Assembly (NCBI GenBank): GCA_034766995.1 | Contig: CM068322.1 | Coordinates: 19,498,245-19,562,244 of the forward strand | Source: Acanthacorydalis orientalis | Taxonomy: Eukaryota; Arthropoda; Insecta; Megaloptera; Corydalidae | Direction: 5' to 3' | DNA: 64,000 nt | Shown here: positions 28,250 to 38,520 of the stretch, in pieces | Numbering within the stretch: the first letter of the stretch is position 1 | How the letters are laid out: each line of letters opens with the position of its first letter | Program-made: the position numbers and the translations under genes | The notes under the pieces: model-generated | Database searches by the model: none | Seen by the model: the letters and a program-made list of their open reading frames with translations, nothing else | Told to the model about the DNA's origin: nothing

Positions 28250-29701
28250 ATGGAAGATAAACAAATCTCAGTGCTTAGTGTTAAAATATCAGACTTTTTT
28301 TTAAAAGAAAAACAGAGTTTATTTTCCAAAGATAGTAATAAAGGAATGCGAGAGTCAAAATCGACTTCGTCTTCAACATCAACAGATGAAAGAATTTCTA
28401 ATCTACCGAGTATTTCTTCAATGTTTTCTTTAGGTGATATAGAACTTCCAAAAATTAGACAAATAGGTGTAAAAAAATCAATTGACTGGTTAGCACAAAT
28501 ATTTAAATGTCAAAATTACCAAACAAATTTAATAGAATTCTGGTTTTTGGATATAATAACAGATTTTATATGGAGAATTCAAGATGATTTTGAGTTACCT
28601 AATGATATTCAAAAAATAACATTGTCATGGTTAATATTTTTTATAAATATAATTAAAGGTAAGTATTTTTTTAAATATTTGTAGTATGAAATAATCAATT
28701 TTTATCTTTTAAAGATACAGAACATAACTCGAGTAAAGATGAAGTATTTGAAATTCTTAAAGAAGCAGTTGTAATAGCTGGTAAATGTATGGATGAAGGT
28801 GATCCTTTAATCCCAAATCCTTCCAAATTAGTAGAATTTATAACACCGAGTGCTAATGCAAGCAGCAGTAGTAGCATTAAAACAGATCAGTCTAAATTAT
28901 CTCCTAAAACCAGTAATGATGACTATAGTGTTGAATACATTGAAATTGAAGGGAAGAATGAAAAGAAAATATATATAATAAGTTCATCTGAAGAAAGTTC
29001 ATTACCATCAAAGGGCAACTGTAAGAAAATTTTATTTTATGATAAAATTGTAACTAGATTATTTTTGAAGTAATTTAATATTTAAATGATCAGAGTTAAT
29101 TTAATATAAAGGTATCAATGAGTGAAATTGCTGTTCGATCAAAAGAATTTTTTTATTACATTTTTAAAATATGTTTTAGAATTGTTGGTTCTAGTAATAG
29201 TAAAATATAATACATACGGATCATCATTTTAATATTTTTATCTTAAAATCAATGATTATTTTATTAACGGAAGTCGGACTACATTTTTTTACTCAAGGTT
29301 TAAAGTATTTATAAAACAAATTATTATTATCAAGTATAACATAGTACATATCATGGTTTTAATATAAAATTTGAGTCACATATTATTGTTACTACACTTA
29401 CAAAAAAACTTTATTAATAAGAAAGTTTTATCTTAGTGTCTATGTCAAGTTTTTCAAGTGGAAATGATACTGACAAGAATACAAACGAAAATTTAATTGC
29501 TAATAATGTAAATTTTATTAATACAAAAGTACTAGAATTACCTGACAACAAAAAAAAGTTTTCAGTTACAACTGAAGTTGATAGTGAAATTATACAAAAT
29601 GAAGAAATAGCTCAAAAATGTGAAAAAGCTATGCAATGTTTATTTGATTTTGTGTTTGAATAGTAAGATGAGATATTATAATACACAAATATATGTATGT
29701 A

Positions 29702-29754
<53 letters not shown>

Positions 29755-29767
29755 GTATAAATATGTG

Positions 29768-29799
<32 letters not shown>

Positions 29800-30070
29800 T
29801 ACACACAAATATACATAATGTTTATGTACACATATACTTTTTAGTTTTTACAATGATTTTCAATTCTACATTATAAAGTCTGTATTAACAAATCCTCCTA
29901 AATATAAAACCGAAAAATTAGACATCAACTGGCAATATCCAAAAACAAATAAACAAGCAGAAGCACAGGAGTTAGATGTAACTGTATCTTTACAAATTGA
30001 AGATCCATTTGAAATTGCTAAAAGAAAAATTAATGATAATAAAAAATATTTGTTTCCATTAAATAATTAA
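28250..30070 (+). CDS. Unrecognised 388-residue protein, four exons
   Basis: Exons 28250-28658, 28715-29020, 29437-29662 and 29845-30070 join through GT-AG introns with matching phases (1, 1, 2) into one frame of 388 codons ending TAA at 30068-30070. The start [20 protein letters not shown] follows an AT-rich leader. Residues about 28-50 are Ser/Thr-rich. Residues 65-136 look like a folded helical module with many Trp/Phe/Ile ([32 protein letters not shown]). The middle, about residues 170-240, is Ser- and acid-rich and probably disordered. Another structured part follows ([20 protein letters not shown]) and the tail is charged, ending YLFPLNN. No signal peptide or family signature was recognised. 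The last intron holds a (TA)n/(AC)n tract. The gene ends 59 bp from the stop of the RCC1-like gene on the other strand, so the 3'UTRs probably overlap. The gene model is better supported than any function. Confidence 0.75.
29695..29815. repeat. (TA)n with GT/AC interruptions
   Basis: A TA-rich microsatellite filling most of intron 3 of the unrecognised four-exon gene. Open frames within it are repeat artefacts. Confidence 0.9.
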
Positions 30071-30129
30071 ACTACAAATTAATTTTTACATTTATCATTT
30101 ATACATAAAATAAATAAATATAAATTACA

Positions 30130-31463
30130 TTAACTACAAATAAGTATTGCGCTGCTTAAAGGACCTGCGAGTACTTCTATTTTCTTATCCGAATGTTCTC
30201 TAATAATTATTGAAAATGACATCTCAGTCGAATGTTCAGAATCTTGCTTTTTTTGACCCAGTTGGCAATATTTGTTCCATCCAACTCCAAAAACAGTACC
30301 ATCTGCTAACAATATATAAACAAATCTTTGATATCATATAGTCATTAGATTATTTAAAAAAAAACTATTGTTCCTTTATACTCTAAACTACACCATCCAT
30401 AAGAGATATAAACAGTTTTGTTACATACTGGTAATACAGATGTTCATAAATACAAAAAAAAACTTACCTGTTAGAGCTATAGTATGAAAATTTCCACATG
30501 CCACTTTTTTTATAATTATATCTAGATTATTATTGAAATTAACCACTTGAGGTACTGCCATAACAGAAATAGATTCTTTTTCATTTTCTTCAAATTTTCT
30601 TTTTTTATCTGTAAGACTTTTGGGTTGTAATTTTGAAAATACAGACTGTTCTATGTTATTATTGTTAAATCCCAATTGACAATGCACATTCCATCCCCAT
30701 GTATAAAGATCTCCATTTTCGCTTATTACAGCTGTATGCCAACCACCTGCAGATATCTGTTTAATATTTATTCCACCAAGAGCTTCAACTAAACGAGGAT
30801 TAACTTCATTTTCAAGATTACCATGTCCTAACTGCCCTCGACTGAAATTTATTAAAAAAAATTATGTTTTTATTACGATTGTAAAAACTTATGTATCAAC
30901 CTTCCAATACCCCATGTGTAAATAGAACCGTTATTTGTTAAAAGTACTGCATGTTCTCTACCACACACTATATCTTTCACATTTAAATTATTTGTATTTA
31001 ACAATGAAGGAATATTATAAACTTTTCCATTTTTTGAAAGACCTATTGTCATTGTTTCTCCGCAATCAATTTTAGTAATAAAATCTTGTTCGTGAGCATA
31101 ATATTGATTAATTGTATCTGTATTAAGAAAATGTGGCACTGTTTGTAAAATAATAGGTATAATTTCGACATTTATTTTAAAAATATCTCCGTTATCAATT
31201 AAAATAAGTATTAATTTGTTGTTAGTAGACACTTGAACAATATTTCCAATATTTGGTATATCTAATTCAATTGTATCTAATTTTCCGTTTATAAAACCTT
31301 TCACAAATAATTTTTCTTTGCTAACAATTATATTAAAAGAATATGATAAACAATAGTGTATAATGTCATTAAATTTCAAAGGGGTGAACGTTTCAATGAT
31401 TGGCGTATCTGATTCGCTGTCGAATTGTTGATAAACATTTTGTCCTGCATAAAGGACCTTCAT
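30130..31463 (-). CDS. RCC1-repeat protein, RCCD1-like
   Basis: Three exons on the minus strand: 31463-30901, 30841-30468 and 30305-30130. Junction phases match (2, then 1), giving 370 codons and a stop at 30130-30132. RCC1-type beta-propeller motifs are clear from residue 184 on: WGIGSRGQLGHG across the first junction, then GGWHTAVISENGDLYTWGWN, CGNFHTIALTADGTVFGVGW and the final YCQLGQ. The N-terminal half (KVLYAGQNVYQQF, CGREHAVLLTNNGSIYTWG) carries weaker blades. Length and layout resemble RCC1 domain-containing protein 1 (about 375 residues), which in vertebrates works with the demethylase KDM8 in chromatin and mitosis. Another RCC1-family member cannot be excluded. The start codon faces the Arl3 start at a distance of 140 bp. 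Confidence 0.85.
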
Positions 31464-31603
31464 ATTATTGATTATTTAGGTTATTTGAACGTTAATCAGG
31501 TACACTGTGATATATACGCGAATGTTAAAATTACAATTTCACGGAAATTTAGGCAATTAAAATTTTAATTTCTTTTTGTGAAACATTCCAGTACAACAGT
31601 AAC
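31464..31603. promoter_or_regulatory. Probable bidirectional promoter of RCCD1-like gene and Arl3
   Basis: The two start codons diverge across 140 bp, so both 5'UTRs and core promoters must lie here or overlap the neighbouring transcripts. No clear TATA box is seen. The sequence is AT-rich with isolated CG pairs near ATACGCGAATG. The assignment depends on the Arl3 exon 1 call. Confidence 0.5.
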
Positions 31604-31606
31604 ATG
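31604..31606 (+). CDS. Arl3: Arl3 coding exon 1, start codon only (inferred)
   Basis: The sequence AACATG followed by GTAAGT puts a consensus donor directly after an ATG. Arl3 exon 2 (54358) begins exactly with the second codon, GGG for Gly2, so an ATG-only coding exon ending in phase 0 is required. Between 53720 and 54357 I found no ATG followed directly by GT. The context AACAGTAACATGG is a good start context. The join spans 22.75 kb and is inferred, not observed; another exon 1 inside or upstream of the repeat complex is possible. Confidence 0.6.
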
Positions 31607-32359
31607 GTAAGTAATAAAAATATTTTCTTTACTATTCAGTTTTTACATTTTCGTTTCCATTCAGTGTGTCTTAACCTCTAAATGTATAGTGTATGTATGA
31701 TTGACTCATGTCACTGTGAATGTCATTATTTGACATTTGAAGATACGCATTTATTTTGTATTGATTTTATTAATAATTAAGAAAATGTGAAGAATATTTA
31801 TTAAGTTTAAATTTTATTTTCAAGTGTACTGAAAATAAACGTATGGTTCACTTTAGCATTTCAATATTTAAAATCGAACTAATGGAATTGCAATTTCATT
31901 TCTTATTTTTTTTTCAATGCAGATAAGTATATTGGTTGAATACGGAATAGTATTTAATTATTACTATTATTAATTCATTTTCAGCGTAGTTCTTTTACTA
32001 AAAAACATTCAAAATACAAGCTACAAAGGTGATATGTGTATGATCCTTGTGTTTGTACATATCAAAACGGAACTGTTGATTATTTTAATTTAGTAAATCA
32101 GAACATGTATATTAATATACACATGCAAGATTAATATACACTTGTACAAATGAAAAATTTATATTACAAAAATTTAATATCAACTATTCAGTTCAGGTTT
32201 GGTTAAAAAACAAATCAAGTTAATTTTTTTTACTAAATCAAAATAGTAATAATAAAATAGTATTAAATATTTCCAAAAATTTATTTAAGCAGGTTAATTT
32301 GAACCAACTTCATTTTAAGAAACAATAATAATCAAATATATTAAAAAACATATGACTCT
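31607..32359. other. Start of Arl3 intron 1, non-repetitive part
   Basis: AT-rich sequence between the inferred exon 1 donor and the first satellite monomers. It contains short ATTAATATACAC direct repeats near 32110-32140. No gene or RNA was seen. Confidence 0.55.
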
Positions 32360-35300
32360 ATTATAGTGGTCGAAATTAACTGCAAAACGGGTAAAATCAT
32401 ATATGCTTCTATCGATGCTATCTATCGATGTGCTCATATCGCACATCGATAGATGCGTCTTAAAATTATCTATCACGTGGTGTGCAATTCGATTCAATTA
32501 TTTTCCAGAAAGACCTAACTTGCTCACAAAACCTATTTTTGAACCAGTTTTTCGGCCATACGTATTCGAAATTAAATGCGAAACGGCTCATATCGCACAT
32601 CCTTAGATGCGTCTTAAAATTATCTATCACATGGAGTGAAATTCGATTCGATTATTTTCCAAAAAGACAAATTTGATCAAAAAACCCATTTTTCAAGCAG
32701 TTTTTTGGCCATAAATAGTCGAAATGAAATGCGAAACGGCTCATGTCGCACATCGATAGATGCGTCTTAAAAATATCTGTCACGTGGTGTGCAATTCGAT
32801 TCGATTATTTTCAAAAAGACCTAAGTTTGCTCAAAAAACCCATTTTTCAACCAGTTTTTCGGCCATAAGTAGTCGAAATTAAGTGCAAACGGCTCATATC
32901 GCACATCGTTTGATGCGTCTTAAAATTATCTATCGCGTGGTGTGCAATTCGATTCGATTATTTTTCAAAAAGACCTAATTTTGCTCAAAAAACCTATTTT
33001 TCAACCAGTTTTTCGGCCATAAGTAGTCGAAATTAAGTGCGAAACGGCTCATATCGCATATCGTTAGATGCGTCTTAAAATTATCTATCGCGTGGTGTGC
33101 AATTCGTTTCGATTATTTTCCAAAAAGACCTAACTTTGCTCAAAAAACCTATTTTTCAACCAATTTTTCGGCCATAAGTAGTCGAAATTAAGTGCGAAAC
33201 GGCTCATATCGCACATCGTTAGATGCGTTTTAAAATTATCTATCGCGTGGTGTGCAATTCGATTCGATTATCTTCCAAAAAAGCTTATTTTTGCCCGAAA
33301 AACCTATTTTTCAACTGGTTTTTCGGCCATAAGTAGTCGAAATTAAGTGCGAAACGGCTCATATCGCACATCGTTAGATGCGTTTTAAAATTATCTATCG
33401 CGTGGTGTGCAATTCGATTCGATTATCTTCCAAAAAAGCCTATTTTTGCCCGAAAAACCTATTTGTCAACCAGTTTTTCGGCCATAAATAGTCGAAATTA
33501 AGTGCGAAACGGCTCATATCGCACATCGTTAGATGCGTCTTAAAATTATCTATCACGTCGTGTGCAATTCGTTTCGATTATTTTCCAAAAAGACCTAACT
33601 TTGCTCAAAAAACCTATTTTTCAACAAATTTTTCGGCCATAAGTAGTCGAAATTAAGTGCGAAACGGCTCATATCGCACATCGTTAGATGCGTCTTAAAA
33701 TTATCTATCACGTCGTGTGCAATTCGTTTCGATTATTTTCCAAAAAGACCTAACTTTGCTCAAAAAACCTATTTTTCAACCAATTTTTCGGCCATAAGTA
33801 GTCGAAATTAAGTGCGAAACGGCTCATATCGCACATCGTTAGATGCGTTTTAAAATTATCTATCGCGTGGTGTGCAATTCGATTCGATTATCTTCCAAAA
33901 AAGCTTATTTTTGCCCGAAAAACCTATTTTTCAACTGGTTTTTCGGCCATAAGTAGTCGAAATTAAGTGCGAAACGGCTCATATCGCACATCGTTAGATG
34001 CGTCTTAAAATTATCTATCACGTCGTGTGCAATTCGTTTCGATTATTTTCCAAAAAGACCTAACTTTGCTCAAAAAACCTATTTTTCAACCAGTTTTTCG
34101 GCCATAAGTAGTCGAAATTAAGTGCGAAACGGCTCATATCGCACATCGTTAGATGCGTTTTAAAATTATCTATCGCGTGGTGTGCAATTCGTTTCGATTA
34201 TTTTCCAAAAAGACCTAACTTTGCTCAAAAAACCTATTTTTCAACCAATTTTTCGGCCATAAGTAGTCGAAATTAAGTGCGAAACGGCTCATATCGCACA
34301 TCGTTAGATGCGTTTTAAAATTATCTATCGCGTGGTGTGCAATTCGATTCGATTATTTTCCAAAAAGACCTAACTTTGCTCAAAAAACCTATTTTTCAAC
34401 CAATTTTTCGGCCATAAGTAGTCGAAATTAAGTGCGAAACGGCTCATATCGCATATCGTTAGATGCGTCTTAAAATTATCTATCGCGTGGTGTGCAATTC
34501 GTTTCGATTATTTTCCAAAAAGACCTAACTTTGCTCAAAAAACCTATTTTTCAACCAATTTTTCGGCCATAAGTAGTCGAAATTAAGTGCGAAACGGCTC
34601 ATATCGCACATCGTTAGATGCGTTTTAAAATTATCTATCGCGTGGTGTGCAATTCGATTCGATTATCTTCCAAAAAAGCTTATTTTTGCCCGAAAAACCT
34701 ATTTTTCAACTGGTTTTTCGGCCATAAGTAGTCGAAATTAAGTGCGAAACGGCTCATATCGCACATCGTTAGATGCGTCTTAAAATTATCTATCACGTCG
34801 TGTGCAATTCGTTTCGATTATTTTCCAAAAAGACCTAACTTTGCTCAAAAAACCTATTTTTCAACCAGTTTTTCGGCCATAAGTAGTCGAAATTAAGTGC
34901 GAAACGGCTCATATCGCACATCGTTAGATGCGTTTTAAAATTATCTATCGCGTGGTGTGCAATTCGTTTCGATTATTTTCCAAAAAGACCTAACTTTGCT
35001 CAAAAAACCTATTTTTCAACCAATTTTTCGGCCATAAGTAGTCGAAATTAAGTGCGAAACGGCTCATATCGCACATCGTTAGATGCGTTTTAAAATTATC
35101 TATCGCGTGGTGTGCAATTCGATTCGATTATTTTCCAAAAAGACCTAACTTTGCTCAAAAAACCTATTTTTCAACCAATTTTTCGGCCATAAGTAGTCGA
35201 AATTAAGTGCGAAACGGCTCATATCGCATATCGTTAGATGCGTCTTAAAATTATCTATCGCGTGGTGTGCAATTCGTTTCGATTATTTTCCAAAAAGACC

Positions 35301-38300
35301 TAACTTTGCTCAAAAAACCTATTTTTCAACCAATTTTTCGGCCATAAGTAGTCGAAATTAAGTGCGAAACGGCTCATATCGCACATCGTTAGATGCGTTT
35401 TAAAATTATCTATCGCGTGGTGTGCAATTCGATTCGATTATCTTCCAAAAAAGCTTATTTTTGCCCGAAAAACCTATTTTTCAACTGGTTTTTCGGCCAT
35501 AAGTAGTCGAAATTAAGTGCGAAACGGCTCATATCGCACATCGTTAGATGCGTCTTAAAATTATCTATCACGTCGTGTGCAATTCGTTTCGATTATTTTC
35601 CAAAAAGACCTAACTTTGCTCAAAAAACCTATTTTTCAACCAGTTTTTCGGCCATAAGTAGTCGAAATTAAGTGCGAAACGGCTCATATCGCACATCGTT
35701 AGATGCGTTTTAAAATTATCTATCGCGTGGTGTGCAATTCGTTTCGATTATTTTCCAAAAAGACCTAACTTTGCTCAAAAAACCTATTTTTCAACCAATT
35801 TTTCGGCCATAAGTAGTCGAAATTAAGTGCGAAACGGCTCATATCGCACATCGTTAGATGCGTTTTAAAATTATCTATCGCGTGGTGTGCAATTCGATTC
35901 GATTATTTTCCAAAAAGACCTAACTTTGCTCAAAAAACCTATTTTTCAACCAATTTTTCGGCCATAAGTAGTCGAAATTAAGTGCGAAACGGCTCATATC
36001 GCACATCGTTAGATGCGTTTTAAAATTATCTATCGCGTGGTGTGTAATTCGATTCGATTTTCTTCCAAAAAAGCCTATTTTTGCCCGAAAAACCTATTTG
36101 TCAACCAGTTTTTCGGCCATAAATAGTCGAAATTAAGTGCGAAACGGCTCACATCGCATATCGTTAGATGCGTCTTAAAATTATCTATCGCGTGGTGTGC
36201 AATTCGATTCGATTATCTTTCAAAAAAGCCTATTTTTGCCCGAAAAACCTATTTTTCAACTGGTTTTTCGGCCATAAGTAGTCGAAATTAAGTGCGAAAC
36301 GGCTCATATCGCACATCGTTAGATGCGTCTTAAAATTATCTATCACGTCGTGTGCAATTCGATTCGATTATTTTCCAAAAAGACCTAACTTTGCTCAAAA
36401 AACCTATTTTTCAACCAATTTTTCGGCCATAAGTAGTCGAAATTAAGTGCGAAACGGCTCATATCGCACATCGTTAGATGCGTCTTAAAATTATCTATCA
36501 CGTCGTGTGCAATTCGATTCGATTATTTTCCAAAAAGACCTAACTTTGCTCAAAAAACCTATTTTTCAACCAATTTTTCGGCCATAAGTAGTCGAAATTA
36601 AGTGCGAAACGGCTCATATCGCACATCGTTAGATGCGTCTTAAAATTATCTATCACGTCGTGTGCAATTCGATTCGATTATTTTCCAAAAAGACCTAACT
36701 TTGCTCAAAAAACCTATTTTTCAACCAGTTTTTCGGCCATAAGTAGTCGAAATTAAGTGCGAAACGGCTCATATCGCACATCGTTAGATGCGTTTTAAAA
36801 TTATCTATCGCGTGGTGTGCAATTCGTTTCGATTATTTTCCAAAAAGACCTAACTTTGCTCAAAAAACCTATTTTTCAACCAATTTTTCGGCCATAAGTA
36901 GTCGAAATTAAGTGCGAAACGGCTCATATCGCATATCGTTAGATGCGTCTTAAAATTATCTATCGCGTGGTGTGCAATTCGATTCGATTATCTTTCAAAA
37001 AAGCCTATTTTTGCCCGAAAAACCTATTTTTCAACTGGTTTTTCGGCCATAAGTAGTCGAAATTAAGTGCGAAACGGCTCATATCGCACATCGTTAGATG
37101 CGTCTTAAAATTATCTATCACGTCGTGTGCAATTCGTTTCGATTATTTTCCAAAAAGACCTAACTTTGCTCAAAAAACCTATTTTTCAACCAATTTTTCG
37201 GCCATAAGTAGTCGAAATTAAGTGCGAAACGGCTCATATCGCACATCGTTAGATGCGTTTTAAAATTATCTATCGCGTGGTGTGTAATTCGATTCGATTT
37301 TCTTCCAAAAAAGCCTATTTTTGCCCGAAAAACCTATTTGTCAACCAGTTTTTCGGCCATAAATAGTCGAAATTAAGTGCGAAACGGCTCACATCGCATA
37401 TCGTTAGATGCGTTTTAAAATTATCTATCGCGTGGTGTGCAATTCGATTCGATTATCTTTCAAAAAAGCCTATTTTTGCCCGAAAAACCTATTTTTCAAC
37501 TGGTTTTTCGGCCATAAGTAGTCGAAATTAAGTGCGAAACGGCTCATATCGCACATCGTTAGATGCGTCTTAAAATTATCTATCACGTCGTGTGCAATTC
37601 GTTTCGATTATTTTCCAAAAAGACCTAACTTTGCTCAAAAAACCTATTTTTCAACCAATTTTTCGGCCATAAGTAGTCGAAATTAAGTGCGAAACGGCTC
37701 ATATCGCACATCGTTAGATGCGATTTAAAATTATCTATCGCGTGGTGTGCAATTCGATTCGATTATCTTCCAAAAAAGCTTATTTTTGCCCGAAAAACCT
37801 ATTTTTCAACTGGTTTTTCGGTCATAAGTAGTCGAAATTAAGTGCGACACGGCTCATATCGCACATCGTTAGATGCGTCTTAAAATTATCTATCACGTCG
37901 TGTGCAATTCGTTTCGATTATTTTCCAAAAAGACCTAACTTTGCTCAAAAAACCTATTTTTCAACCAATTTTTCGGCCATAAGTAGTCGAAATTAAGTGC
38001 GAAACGGCTCATATCGCACATCGTTAGATGCGTTTTAAAATTATCTATCGCGTGGTGTGCAATTCGATTCGATTATCTTCCAAAAAAGCTTATTTTTGCC
38101 CGAAAAACCCATTTTTCAACCGGTTTTTTGGCCATAAGTAGTCGAAATTAAGTGCGAAACGGGTCATATCGCAAATCGTTAGATGCGTATTAATATTATC
38201 TATCACGTGGTGTCCAATTCGATTCGATTATTTACCAAAAAGACCTAATTTCGCCCGAAAAACCCATTTTTCAACCAGTTTTTCTGCCATAAGTAGTCGA

Positions 38301-38345
38301 AATTAAGTGCGAAACGACTCATATTGCACATCGTTAACTTATTAT
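32360..38345 (+). repeat. 155-bp satellite array, left arm (about 38 monomers)
   Basis: A head-to-tail tandem array with monomers of exactly 155 bp over most of its length. For example, GGCTCATATCGCA recurs at 33356, 33511, 33666, 33821 and 33976. Two main monomer types differ around the middle: GATTATTTTCCAAAAAGACC with CTCAAAAAACC, versus GATTATCTTCCAAAAAAGC with GCCCGAAAAACC. The edges, especially 32360-32900, are more diverged, as expected for old monomers at satellite borders. From about 33820 to 35990 the monomers form a 775-bp (five-monomer) higher-order repeat. The same family occurs inverted at 48416-53512. No monomer encodes a protein. Confidence 0.97.
33821..35990 (+). repeat. 775-bp higher-order repeat within the satellite
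   Basis: Diagnostic monomer variants repeat every 775 bp, which is 5 x 155. The GATTATCTTCC variant is at 33886, 34661 and 35436. The CGTCGTGTGC variant followed by CCAGTTTTTC is at 34021, 34796 and 35571. About 2.8 near-identical copies are present before the pattern changes in the fifth monomer of the third copy (near 35991). Confidence 0.9.
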
Positions 38346-38379
38346 AATAACTAAATTTTTTTATCATTGGAAAGCACGT

Positions 38380-38433
<54 letters not shown>

Positions 38434-38520
38434 ATATATATACAAATTAATTTGCTTATATTCATATACGGTATACGGAAACTTTCAAATAAAGAGAGTG
38501 TAGCTGTTGCAACATAGCTT
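38346..38520. repeat. Left junction segment, inverted copy at 48232-48440
   Basis: A non-tandem stretch between the left satellite and the central microsatellites. It contains a (TA)n(TG)n tract, then CTTTCAAATAAAGAGAGTGT and GTTGCAACATAGCTT. The reverse complement of this order is found at the right junction, showing that the inverted duplication extends beyond the satellite itself. Confidence 0.85.
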
